The position numbers and the translations under genes were made by a program. Shown piece after piece: positions 10,251 to 18,012 of a stretch of DNA of 64,000 nt. Each line of letters begins with the position of its first letter. The first letter of the stretch is position 1. Source of the stretch: Roseibium sediminicola (GTDB taxonomy: Bacteria; Pseudomonadota; Alphaproteobacteria; Rhizobiales; Stappiaceae); NCBI RefSeq assembly GCF_023156505.1, contig NZ_JALNMJ010000022.1:1-64000 (forward strand), given 5' to 3'. Under the pieces are notes generated by a model. It worked only from the letters and a program-made list of their open reading frames with translations, had not been told where the DNA came from and searched no databases.

Positions 10251-10925
10251 CTAGAGCTGAAACAGCCTGTGTTTTTTCAAAAGCTCGATCAGCACCTCGC
10301 GGGCGTGCTGGCGGTGGCTTCGGTGGCATTCGCGGGCCTTGTCGGCATCGCCCGTCCTGATGGCATCAAAGACGGCCCGGTGATCCTCGTTGGATTTCAC
10401 CGGCAGCGGCCGGATGTAGAGCGTCATGGCGCGGGCCCGGCGGACCTGGTTGGCCATCATGGAGACGATCGACTGGACCCGGGAATTGCCACCAAGGCGC
10501 ACCAGCTCGGCGTGGAAATCGTTGTCGGCCATGGCCCAGGCTTCCCGGTCTTCCCGTTTCAGCGCGTCTTCCATGGCCTCGATGGATTGTTTCAGCGCCG
10601 CGAGCTCTTCAACGGAATAGCCTTTCCCGGCCGCCTCTTCCGCGGCGAGCGCCTCCAGTTCCGTCAGGACGGCATAGATCTCTTCCATGTCCTTGAGCGA
10701 CAGGGTCGCGATGCGAACGCCCTTGCGCGGCCGGACTTCCAGGAGCCCCTGCTGGGCGAGCATCAGCGTTGCTTCACGCACCGGTGTGCGCGACATGCCG
10801 AGCCGGTCAGCCAGTTCGCTTTCCAAGTGATCGGACCCGGCCGCCAGTTCGCCGTCGAAGATCAGCTGGCGGATCTGTTCCATCGCCTGGGTGGTGATGG
10901 TCTTCTGTTTCGGAGCTTCAAGCAT
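10251..10925 (-). CDS. GntR-family regulator, FCD subfamily
   Basis: The 224-residue protein has a winged-helix GntR domain (about 8-75, with ESELADRLGMSRTPVREATLMLAQQGLLEV) and an all-helical FCD effector domain (about 85-215). The FCD metal-ligand pattern is visible (D-N-D-F-H near 136-140 and further His residues). Such regulators usually repress sugar-acid genes until a ligand binds. It overlaps the upstream oxidoreductase gene by eight bases and is transcribed away from the TRAP operon. The palindrome at 12074-12087 is its likely operator. Confidence 0.92.
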   Translation of the reverse strand: MLEAPKQKTITTQAMEQIRQLIFDGELAAGSDHLESELADRLGMSRTPVREATLMLAQQGLLEVRPRKGVRIATLSLKDMEEIYAVLTELEALAAEEAAGKGYSVEELAALKQSIEAMEDALKREDREAWAMADNDFHAELVRLGGNSRVQSIVSMMANQVRRARAMTLYIRPLPVKSNEDHRAVFDAIRTGDADKARECHRSHRQHAREVLIELLKKHRLFQL

Positions 10926-11955
10926 GACCGAACTCCCTTATTTTCCGTCCCGTACTGTCTGACTCGTAAATGGCACGTTCAATCGCGATCACCCGCAAAT
11001 AGTCGCGCGCTTCGTTTTCCAGCGGCGCCCCGTCCAGGACACCGCAGATGACATGATCTATCAGATTCTTGACGCAATCTCCGCCAAAGCCCGTCCAGGA
11101 CCGCGCGGCCAGCAAGGTGGTCGCCTCCAGGTCGCCGAAATGGCGCAGATGAACAGATCCGTCGCCTGCTAGCGACAGCGTTCCCCTGGTTCCTTCCACC
11201 AAGGCTTCACCCAGTGTTGTGCGGCAGTTTTCGGCGGCGTGGTCGAGCAGGCGATTGCCATCGAAAAGGGCTCGGACGCCATTGTCGTAGTCGAATATGA
11301 AATAGCCGGCATCCTCGCCCTTGATCACAGGGTTGAGCTTGCGCAGATCCGCATAGACGGCGCTCGGCTCGCCGAACAGATAGCGGAACGTGTCGATCCA
11401 GTGGACGCCGGTTTCGTGAATGAGAAGCTTCGGCATGTCCTGGAAATAGGGCTGCCGGTCGAGATAGGCCTCCGGCCCCTGCCCGTCTCCGGTGCGAAGC
11501 CGGAAAGTGAGTTGCAGCACGTCTCCGATCAGGTCTGTGTCGAGGGCCTGGCGGATGGTGCGGTACCAGGGCTGGAAGCGGAAATTCTCGTGCACCACGA
11601 CAGTCACGCCAGCCGCTTCCGCAATTTCGGTAACCGTCTGGGCCTCTTCAAAGGACGTGCAAAACGGCTTCTGGCAGATAATCGTCTTTACGCCGTGGTC
11701 TATCGCCTGGCAGATGGCCGCCCTGTGGGTCTGCGGTGGTGTGATGATATCCAGCAGATCGGGCTTGGCCATTTTCAGCATGCAATCAAGTTCGCCGAAA
11801 GCGGTCAGGCCGGTCGCTTTGGCCTTGTCGCGGTCACTGTCACAGGCACCGACCAGGTGCACACGGCTGCTGCGCCGCCAGGCGTCATAATGGAACTGCG
11901 CGAAATATCCGGCCCCGAGACAGGCAACCCGCAAGGTATCCGCGCCGTTTTTCAT
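10918..11955 (-). CDS. Gfo/Idh/MocA-family oxidoreductase
   Basis: This 345-residue NAD(P)-dependent dehydrogenase has an N-terminal Rossmann fold with GAGYFAQFHYDAW (about 14-26) and the family's catalytic lysine in ICQKPF (about 92-97), then an alpha/beta substrate domain with HETGVHWIDTFRY (about 178-190). Members oxidise or reduce sugars, inositols and sugar acids. It is the first gene of a two-gene unit with the GntR regulator and is divergent from the TRAP operon, so it probably acts on the same substrate family. The exact substrate is unknown. Confidence 0.92.
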   Translation of the reverse strand: MKNGADTLRVACLGAGYFAQFHYDAWRRSSRVHLVGACDSDRDKAKATGLTAFGELDCMLKMAKPDLLDIITPPQTHRAAICQAIDHGVKTIICQKPFCTSFEEAQTVTEIAEAAGVTVVVHENFRFQPWYRTIRQALDTDLIGDVLQLTFRLRTGDGQGPEAYLDRQPYFQDMPKLLIHETGVHWIDTFRYLFGEPSAVYADLRKLNPVIKGEDAGYFIFDYDNGVRALFDGNRLLDHAAENCRTTLGEALVEGTRGTLSLAGDGSVHLRHFGDLEATTLLAARSWTGFGGDCVKNLIDHVICGVLDGAPLENEARDYLRVIAIERAIYESDSTGRKIREFGHA

Positions 11956-12057
11956 CTCTTCCCGATCTCCTGAATCACATTGGCCAGGCAGCTAATCCCC
12001 GGTGTTTCACCCGGAGTGCCACCATTAATGGATTTTTGATAGTCGACATTCACCAAG

Positions 12058-12087
12058 TTGACAAGGGATTGATTTGCGTATACGCAA
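12058..12087 (+). promoter_or_regulatory. Promoter with GTATAC-type operator for the TRAP operon
   Basis: A consensus -35 box TTGACA (12058-12063) is followed by the perfect 14-bp palindrome TTGCGTATACGCAA (12074-12087). Operators of FCD-type GntR proteins often have a GTATAC core. The palindrome covers the place expected for the -10 element, so binding would block RNA polymerase. It lies in the 183-bp space between the divergent dehydrogenase-gntR and TRAP units and could serve both. Confidence 0.6.
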
Positions 12088-12138
12088 TCGAATGTGTAAA
12101 TCAATACGGCCTTGGAGCGGCCGTGGGAGGAGACCGAA

Positions 12139-13152
12139 ATGCTTGACAAGAAATCACTCAGCCGCCTGTTCCTGAGCGCGGCGATCCTGGCGGTAGGCAT
12201 GGGCGGCGCTGAAGCCGTCGAAACGCTGCGCTTCAGCCACACGGACAATCCGGGCGGCTCGCGCCAGGCGGCCGCCGAGGTGTTTGCCGAAAAGGTCGCG
12301 GAATATACCGATGGCCGCTATGAGGTGCAGATCTTCCCGTCCGGCCAGCTGGCCAACGATCCGAAGGCGATCGAACTGCTGCAGCTGGGCGGCGTCGACT
12401 TCACGGTGTCCGCCACCGGCAGCTATGCCACACACCTGCCCTCCCTCAACCTGACGGCCATGCCGTTCCTGGTCGATACCTATGAACAGGGCTGGGAGCT
12501 TTATGACAATTCGGTCTGGCTGCAGGGCGAATTCGACAAGCTTCCGGAAAAGGGGTTCCGCGTTCTATCGACCTGGGAAGCCGGCTTCCGCAGCTTCACC
12601 ACCAACGAGCCGCTGAATTCGCCGGAAGACGCCAAGTCCATGAAAATGCGCGTCTTTCCGAATGACATGATCCGCTGGTCGATGGAAGCCATCGGCTTCC
12701 AGACCGTGGTGATGCCGATCACCGACGTTTACATCTCGATCCAGCAGGGCATCGTCAACGGACAGGAAAACCCGGTCGACACGATCAAGTCGCTGCGCTT
12801 CTATGAAGTCGCGCCGTATATCACGCTGACCCGGCACGTCTACAGCCCGCTGCCGCTGACGATTGCGGAAAAGACCTGGCAGTCCTTTTCCGATGAGGAC
12901 AAGGAAGCCGTCCTGAAGGCCGCCGCCGAATCCGCCGCTTTCAGCCGCAATCTCGTCAAGAGCTCGGTCGACAGCCAGCTGACCGAAATGCAGGAAGCCG
13001 GTGCCACGGTCACCGTGCCCGACATCGCGCCGTTCCGCGAAGCCGTCCAGTCCGTCTATGCCAAGGCCAAGGACGTCTATGGAGCGGAAGCAGTCGACAA
13101 GATCCTCGCCGATGCAGCAGCAATCCGCGAGAAACTCCCGGCCCAGAACTGA
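12139..13152 (+). CDS. TRAP transporter solute-binding protein, DctP family
   Basis: This 337-residue periplasmic protein captures an organic acid for the TRAP permease encoded next. It has a signal peptide (about 1-25, LFLSAAILAVGMGGAEA then VETLRF) and the DctP core with the conserved LKMRV-like strand (MKMRVFPND, about 172-180) and the substrate-carboxylate region around GIVNGQENPVDTI (about 207-219). The start at 12139 follows GGGAGGAG; an ATG at 12112 lacks such a site. A hairpin after the gene probably keeps its mRNA more abundant than that of the membrane subunits. Confidence 0.95.
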   Translation: MLDKKSLSRLFLSAAILAVGMGGAEAVETLRFSHTDNPGGSRQAAAEVFAEKVAEYTDGRYEVQIFPSGQLANDPKAIELLQLGGVDFTVSATGSYATHLPSLNLTAMPFLVDTYEQGWELYDNSVWLQGEFDKLPEKGFRVLSTWEAGFRSFTTNEPLNSPEDAKSMKMRVFPNDMIRWSMEAIGFQTVVMPITDVYISIQQGIVNGQENPVDTIKSLRFYEVAPYITLTRHVYSPLPLTIAEKTWQSFSDEDKEAVLKAAAESAAFSRNLVKSSVDSQLTEMQEAGATVTVPDIAPFREAVQSVYAKAKDVYGAEAVDKILADAAAIREKLPAQN

Positions 13153-13173
13153 TCGAGCATTTGGGCGAAACTA

Positions 13174-13206
13174 GCCGGAACCCTTCTGGGTTCCGGCCCT
13201 TTCTTA
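13174..13206 (+). terminator. Intercistronic hairpin after the TRAP binding-protein gene
   Basis: Perfect 10-bp stem GCCGGAACCC (13174-13183) and GGGTTCCGGC (13188-13197), loop TTCT, followed by CCTTTCTT. It lies inside the operon between the binding-protein and small-permease genes, so it is probably a partial terminator or an mRNA 3'-end stabiliser. Confidence 0.75.
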
Positions 13207-13219
13207 AAAGAGAAGAGCC

Positions 13220-13750
13220 TTGGATTACCGAGAGCATTATCCGGCTGTGCTGCGCTGGCTCAGCCATCTGGTCGACCTGTGCCTTGCGCTTGGCGGCTTT
13301 GCCATCGTGACGCTGGTGTTCTGCAATGCCTCCCTGCGCGGCTTTGCCGGCTTCGACCTCGCCTGGTCACTGGAAGTCACCAGTTTCCTGCTGCTATGGA
13401 GCACGTTTCTAGGCTGTTCCGCCGCAATCGCGCGCGGCGCTCACATGCGGGTGACCGAAGTCGTTGAAAAACTGGTTCCGCTCACCGGACAGCGGATCCT
13501 GTCTGTCGCGATCGACGTCATCATCGCGATCCTGCTGATCTGCCTGATCTACACCGGCTACAACATCTCGGTGCACACCTGGGCGCAGAAGACGACCGTT
13601 CTCTACTGGCCGGTCGGGCTGCTTTACGCTTCCATGCCGGCCGGCATGACGGTGTCGCTGATTTTCCACCTCTACAACATGGCGTATGACCTGAAGAACC
13701 CGGTCGTGCCCCATGCCACCCATTCCGATGGCGGCGAGGCCCTGTCATGA
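13220..13750 (+). CDS. TRAP transporter small permease, DctQ family
   Basis: The 176-residue protein has four membrane helices (about 18-38, 52-72, 92-114, 135-155), the standard DctQ architecture. It links the binding protein to the large permease. The start is the unusual codon TTG at 13220, with AGAGAAGAG upstream; no ATG fits the conserved N-terminus better. Its stop overlaps the start of the large permease gene (ATGA), so the two subunits are coupled in translation. Confidence 0.93.
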   Translation: MDYREHYPAVLRWLSHLVDLCLALGGFAIVTLVFCNASLRGFAGFDLAWSLEVTSFLLLWSTFLGCSAAIARGAHMRVTEVVEKLVPLTGQRILSVAIDVIIAILLICLIYTGYNISVHTWAQKTTVLYWPVGLLYASMPAGMTVSLIFHLYNMAYDLKNPVVPHATHSDGGEALS

Positions 13751-15030
13751 TCCTGCTCTTTGTCGTTGCGGTCTTCCTGACCTCCGTCTTTCTCGGCATT
13801 CCGCTGGTCTGGGCGATCCTGATCACCGCCGTTCTGCCGATCATCGTCTTCGATCTCGGCTATCCGCTGCAGGCGCTGTTCCTGAATTTCATCGGCGGCG
13901 TCGAACCGCACCACTTCCTGGCGATCCCGCTCTTCATCGTCGCCGGCGAGATGATGAGCCGGGGCGGCGTCGGCCTGCGCATTATCGGCTTTGCCCGCGC
14001 TGCCTTCGGCTTCATGGCCGGCGGCCTCGGCATGGTCGTTGTCGGCGCCTCCATGATCTTCGGCGGCATTTCCGGCTCGGCAATCGCGGACAGCGCCGCC
14101 ATCGGCTCCGTCATGATCAAGAACATGTCCCGCGAGGGCTACAACACCGCGTTCGCGGCCGGGCTGGTTGCGGCGGCCGGGACCATTGGCATCATCATCC
14201 CACCGTCGATCCCGATGCTCATCTACGGTTTTGTCGGCAACGTCTCGGTCGCGGATCTGTTTTTGGCCGGCATGGTGCCCGGGGTCCTGTTCGGCGCCAT
14301 GTTCATGGCCGTCTGCTATTATGTCGGCAAGTCGACAAACTGCGACCCAGGCGGGCGCACCACCTCTTTCAAAGAGCTGACCAGCTCCTTCATCGGCACG
14401 GCGCCAGCGCTGTTCATGCCGGTCGTCATCCTCGGCGGCATCTTCACCGGCTGGGTGACCCCGACCGAGGCAGCTGCCCTCGCCGTCGTCTACGGCCTGT
14501 TCGTCACCACGGTCGTCTACCGGGATTTCAAGCTGAGGGATCTGCCGCGCCTCCTGATCGACAGCTTCGTCACCAGCGCCGTCGTGATGGTGGTGATCGG
14601 CGCGACCACCGTGCTCGGCTGGCTGATCACCCTGGAACAGATGCCGCAGATCCTGGTCGGCTTCGTTCAGGATTTTTCCTCAAGCCCCTGGATGTTCCTG
14701 CTCCTGGTCAACATCGTGCTTCTGGTGCTCGGCCTGGTGCTCGATCCGGTCCCTGCGATCCTGCTCACCGCGCCTTTGTTCCTGCCGACAGCAAAGACCT
14801 TCGGGGTCGATCCGGTCCATCTCGGCGTCATCATGACCTGTAACGTCGCCGTCGGCCTGTTCACACCACCGGTCGGGGCAACGCTTTACGTCGCCTCGAG
14901 AATCTCCGGGGTTGGCGTGCTCTCCATCGCCCGCAAGATGGCCCTGCTTTACATCGCCGCCATCGCCGCGCTTCTTGCCGTCACCTATGTGCCCATCGTT
15001 TCCATGGGTATGGTGCATCTGTTCCGGTGA
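13747..15030 (+). CDS. TRAP transporter large permease, DctM family
   Basis: This 427-residue integral membrane protein is the ion-coupled translocation subunit. It has about twelve hydrophobic segments and the DctM motifs GGISGSAIADSAAIGS (about 97-112) and GIIIPPSIPMLIYG (about 150-163), plus the repeat-related GLFTPPVGATLYVAS (about 369-383) in the second half. Its length is typical. It overlaps the small permease gene by four bases. Confidence 0.96.
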   Translation: MILLFVVAVFLTSVFLGIPLVWAILITAVLPIIVFDLGYPLQALFLNFIGGVEPHHFLAIPLFIVAGEMMSRGGVGLRIIGFARAAFGFMAGGLGMVVVGASMIFGGISGSAIADSAAIGSVMIKNMSREGYNTAFAAGLVAAAGTIGIIIPPSIPMLIYGFVGNVSVADLFLAGMVPGVLFGAMFMAVCYYVGKSTNCDPGGRTTSFKELTSSFIGTAPALFMPVVILGGIFTGWVTPTEAAALAVVYGLFVTTVVYRDFKLRDLPRLLIDSFVTSAVVMVVIGATTVLGWLITLEQMPQILVGFVQDFSSSPWMFLLLVNIVLLVLGLVLDPVPAILLTAPLFLPTAKTFGVDPVHLGVIMTCNVAVGLFTPPVGATLYVASRISGVGVLSIARKMALLYIAAIAALLAVTYVPIVSMGMVHLFR

Positions 15031-15044
15031 CGAGGAGAAAAGAG

Positions 15045-15335
15045 ATGTTCGCAGTCACTGTACTGTTTCAGATCAAGGAGGGGCAGATGGATGCCTTCAT
15101 GCCCCTCATGATCAACAATGCGCAGACATCCCTGAAGACGGAGCCAGGTTGCCTGCAGTTCGATGTCTGCGCCGACCCCGCCCGGCCGCGGGAGGTCTTT
15201 CTCTACGAAATCTACGACGACGAAGCGGCGTTCAAGATGCATCTGACCAGCGCTCATTTCCTCACCTTCGACGCCAAGGTCGCGGATATTGTCGCTTCCA
15301 AGGCCGTGCAGACTTTCAAGCAGGTGATGCAATGA
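15045..15335 (+). CDS. ABM-domain monooxygenase-like protein
   Basis: A 96-residue single-domain protein of the antibiotic biosynthesis monooxygenase (YgiN-like, ferredoxin-fold dimer) family: VTVLFQIKEGQMDAF at the N-terminus, TEPGCLQFDVCAD (about 31-43) and EIYDDEAAFKMHLTSAHF (about 55-72). Members oxidise quinols or act on reactive carbonyl compounds; some seem to have only protective or isomerase roles. The ATG at 15045 follows GAGGAGAAAAGAG. It starts a chain of four-base overlaps with the next two genes, so it belongs to the catabolic operon. Confidence 0.88.
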   Translation: MFAVTVLFQIKEGQMDAFMPLMINNAQTSLKTEPGCLQFDVCADPARPREVFLYEIYDDEAAFKMHLTSAHFLTFDAKVADIVASKAVQTFKQVMQ

Positions 15336-16129
15336 CGCCTTGGGAAGTTTTCGCGGTCAAATATGCCGACCGGAACGCGCGCACGCGCAAGGACAGTTTC
15401 CTGTTCGACGACAATCATGACCAGCCCCATGACATGGACTATTTCCTGTGGGTGCTGCGGCAGCGCGACGAGATCGTGCTCGTCGACACCGGCTACGACA
15501 TGGAAGAGGGTGAGCGGCGCGGCCGGCCGGTGCGGCTCAACCCGGCAGAAGCCCTTGCCCCGCTCGGCCTGTCGCCGGACGACATCACCACCGTCATCGT
15601 CACCCATCTGCATTACGACCATGCGGGTGGCCTGAAACATTTCCCGAACGCGACGATCCACTTGCAGGCGGCGGAAATGGCCTATGCCACCGGCCCCTGC
15701 ATGTGCCACGGCACACTCAATGCGCCGTTCACCGCCGACCATGTCTGCGAAGCCGTCCAGCGGCTTTATTCCGGCCGGGTTGTCTTTCACGAGGGCGGCG
15801 GCGAAGTCCGTGAAGGCGTCACGGTTCACCGCACCGGCGGCCACAGCAAGGGATTGCAGGTGGTGCGGGTCCTGACGGAAGCCGGCTGGCTGTGCCTCGC
15901 CTCGGACGCCTCGCACTATTACGAGAATTTTCTGGAGGCCAAACCATTCCCAATCGTGGTCGATCTCGACGACATGCTGCGCGGCTTCAAGACGATCCAG
16001 GCCCTGGCCAGCTCCAAGGACCTCGTCGTTCCAGGTCACGACCCACTGGTGCGGCAGCTGTTTCCTGTTCATGGGCCCGACCATATCGTCCGGCTCGACC
16101 GCGGCCCGCTGAAAGGGATCGGCTCATGA
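15332..16129 (+). CDS. Metallo-beta-lactamase-fold lactonase, AHL-lactonase (AttM/BlcC-like) family
   Basis: The 265-residue protein has the di-zinc motif HLHYDHAGG (about 91-99), a further zinc His in GGHSKG (about 170-175) and the bridging Asp in LASDASHYYEN (about 190-200), plus a final PGHDP (about 234-238). This arrangement is that of N-acyl-homoserine-lactone lactonases and BlcC-like gamma-butyrolactonases. Inside this operon, a sugar-acid lactone is a likelier substrate than a quorum signal, which is inference. It overlaps both neighbours by four bases. Confidence 0.88.
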   Translation: MTPWEVFAVKYADRNARTRKDSFLFDDNHDQPHDMDYFLWVLRQRDEIVLVDTGYDMEEGERRGRPVRLNPAEALAPLGLSPDDITTVIVTHLHYDHAGGLKHFPNATIHLQAAEMAYATGPCMCHGTLNAPFTADHVCEAVQRLYSGRVVFHEGGGEVREGVTVHRTGGHSKGLQVVRVLTEAGWLCLASDASHYYENFLEAKPFPIVVDLDDMLRGFKTIQALASSKDLVVPGHDPLVRQLFPVHGPDHIVRLDRGPLKGIGS

Positions 16130-17358
16130 AACTCGGCGTGATCGCGGATGATTTTACCGGAGCCTCGGACATTGCCCTGATGCTGTCGGAAGGCGGCATG
16201 CCGACTGCACAATTCGTCGGCGTGCCGAAGGATCCCGCGCCTGCCTCGATAGAAGCCGGTGTCGTTGGCCTGAAAACACGCACCATCGCTGTACAGGATG
16301 CCGTGACGCAGTCTCTCAAGGCCTGTGACTGGCTGATCGAGCAGGGCTGCACCCAGATCGTCTTCAAGGTCTGTTCGACTTTCGATTCCACCGATGAAGG
16401 CAATATTGGCCCGGTTGCAGAAGCATTGGCGGACAGGCTCGGTGAAACATCCGTCCTGGTCTGCCCGGCCTTTCCGGAAAACGGCCGCTCGGTCTACCAG
16501 GGACATCTTTTTGTCCGCGACGAGCTCCTCAGCGAAAGCGGCATGCAGGATCATCCGCTGACGCCGATGTCCGACCCGGATATCCGCCGGGTGCTGCAAA
16601 GGCAGACCACTTGGCCCGTGTGCCATGTCCCGGTCTCCGGCGTGTGGGCGGGGCCCGCGGCCATCAACCTGGCGGCCTCGGCAAGCGGCAAGGCGATGAT
16701 CATTGTGGACGCCATCCGCAACGAGGACCTGCTCACGCTTGGCCGGGCCGCCGGCACACGCCGGCTTTTGATCGGCGGCTCGGGCATTGCCCTCGGCCTG
16801 CCGCAGAATTTCGGCCATGCGCCGGCGGCGTCCACCTGGACCGGCGTTCCCGGCAAGGCCGTGGTCTTTTCCGGATCCTGCTCGCGGGCGACGCGCGGCC
16901 AGGTCGAAGCGTTCAGGAACAGGGCCCCGTCGCGGGAGCTGACAGCGGATGACGTTGTCGCTGAAAAACTCTCCCTGCAGGAAATCGTCGAATGGACCCT
17001 GCGCCAGGAGACAACGCCGCTGATCTACTCCTCCGCCGATCCGGAGGTGGTTGCCGCCGCTCAGCAAAAATACGGCCGCGAACGCAGTGCCGACGCCATT
17101 GAAAGCCTGTTCGCCAACCTGGCCGCCGCGCTTTCGCAGGCCGGCGTCAACCGGATCGTGGTCGCCGGCGGCGAAACCTCGGGCGCCGTTGTCTCCGGCC
17201 TACAGGCGGACATTCTTGAGATCGGCCCCAAGATCGCACCCGGTGTGCCGGCCCTAAAGGTGGCGGACCGGCCACTGGCGCTGGCGCTGAAATCCGGCAA
17301 TTTCGGCGGCCCTGACTTCTTCTCCGAGGCCCTCGCCATTCTGGAGGGCGCGGAATGA
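16126..17358 (+). CDS. otnK: Four-carbon acid sugar kinase (DUF1537), OtnK-like
   Basis: This 410-residue kinase has the DUF1537 N-terminal domain beginning IADDFTGASD (about 5-14) and a C-terminal nucleotide-binding domain (about 245-405) with GGETSGAVV (about 348-356). OtnK phosphorylates 3-oxo-tetronate at C4 in L-threonate and D-erythronate breakdown; related enzymes act on threonate or oxo-isoapionate. Pairing with the OtnC-like decarboxylase immediately downstream supports the OtnK call. ATG 16126 overlaps the lactonase stop. The exact substrate cannot be decided from sequence. Confidence 0.85.
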   Translation: MKLGVIADDFTGASDIALMLSEGGMPTAQFVGVPKDPAPASIEAGVVGLKTRTIAVQDAVTQSLKACDWLIEQGCTQIVFKVCSTFDSTDEGNIGPVAEALADRLGETSVLVCPAFPENGRSVYQGHLFVRDELLSESGMQDHPLTPMSDPDIRRVLQRQTTWPVCHVPVSGVWAGPAAINLAASASGKAMIIVDAIRNEDLLTLGRAAGTRRLLIGGSGIALGLPQNFGHAPAASTWTGVPGKAVVFSGSCSRATRGQVEAFRNRAPSRELTADDVVAEKLSLQEIVEWTLRQETTPLIYSSADPEVVAAAQQKYGRERSADAIESLFANLAAALSQAGVNRIVVAGGETSGAVVSGLQADILEIGPKIAPGVPALKVADRPLALALKSGNFGGPDFFSEALAILEGAE

Positions 17359-18002
17359 GCGCATTGTCCGCCACCCGCGAACAGATCTGCCGGATGGCGA
17401 AATCGCTGTTTGACCGGGGGCTGACCCACGGCTCGACCGGCAACATTTCCGTGCGGCTTGACGATGGCAGCCTTCTGGTAACGCCGACCGGCTCCTCCAT
17501 GGGGTTTCTCGACCCTTCCCGGATCAGCCACCTGTCGGCGGAAGGCAATCTTCTCGCGGGCGACAGGCCCACGAAGGAAATGCCGCTGCATGCGGCCTTT
17601 TACGACACGCGCCATGGCACCGGAGCGGTGGTGCATCTGCATTCCTGCCACTCCGTGGCCCTGTCGCTGCTGCCGGAGATCGATCCGGACAACGTGCTGC
17701 CACCCCTGACCGCCTACGGCATCATGCAGCTCGGCAAGGTGAAGCTGCTGCCGTTCTTCGTACCCGGCGATCCGGCCATGGGCGATGCCGTGCGCGGCCT
17801 TGCCGGCAAGCGATCGGCGGTCCTTCTTGCCAATCACGGCCCCGTGGTCGCGGGCAAGGATCTGGAAGCCGCCGTCTATGCCACAGAAGAACTGGAAGCC
17901 ACGGCACAGTTGGCGCTTCTGCTGCGGGGCGCGGCGGCAACCTCATTAAACGCACACCAGACCGCCCGCATCGTCGAGCGGTTCGACGTTGATTGGACTT
18001 AA
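17355..18002 (+). CDS. otnC: Class II aldolase/adducin-family decarboxylase, OtnC-like
   Basis: This 215-residue zinc enzyme has GSTGNISVR (about 28-36), TPTGSSMG (about 45-52), the acid PTKEMPLH (about 73-80) and the metal histidines HLHS (about 96-99) with a third in ANHGP (about 158-162). OtnC decarboxylates 3-oxo-tetronate 4-phosphate to dihydroxyacetone phosphate, the step after OtnK. It overlaps otnK by four bases, and the gene order otnK-otnC is as in known clusters. Confidence 0.86.
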   Translation: MSALSATREQICRMAKSLFDRGLTHGSTGNISVRLDDGSLLVTPTGSSMGFLDPSRISHLSAEGNLLAGDRPTKEMPLHAAFYDTRHGTGAVVHLHSCHSVALSLLPEIDPDNVLPPLTAYGIMQLGKVKLLPFFVPGDPAMGDAVRGLAGKRSAVLLANHGPVVAGKDLEAAVYATEELEATAQLALLLRGAAATSLNAHQTARIVERFDVDWT

Positions 18003-18012
18003 GGACATTCCG

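Noticed and set aside
13720-14850. Alternate frames over the TRAP permease genes as separate genes
   Set aside because: They are Arg/His/Pro-rich shadows of DctQ and DctM, which are complete.
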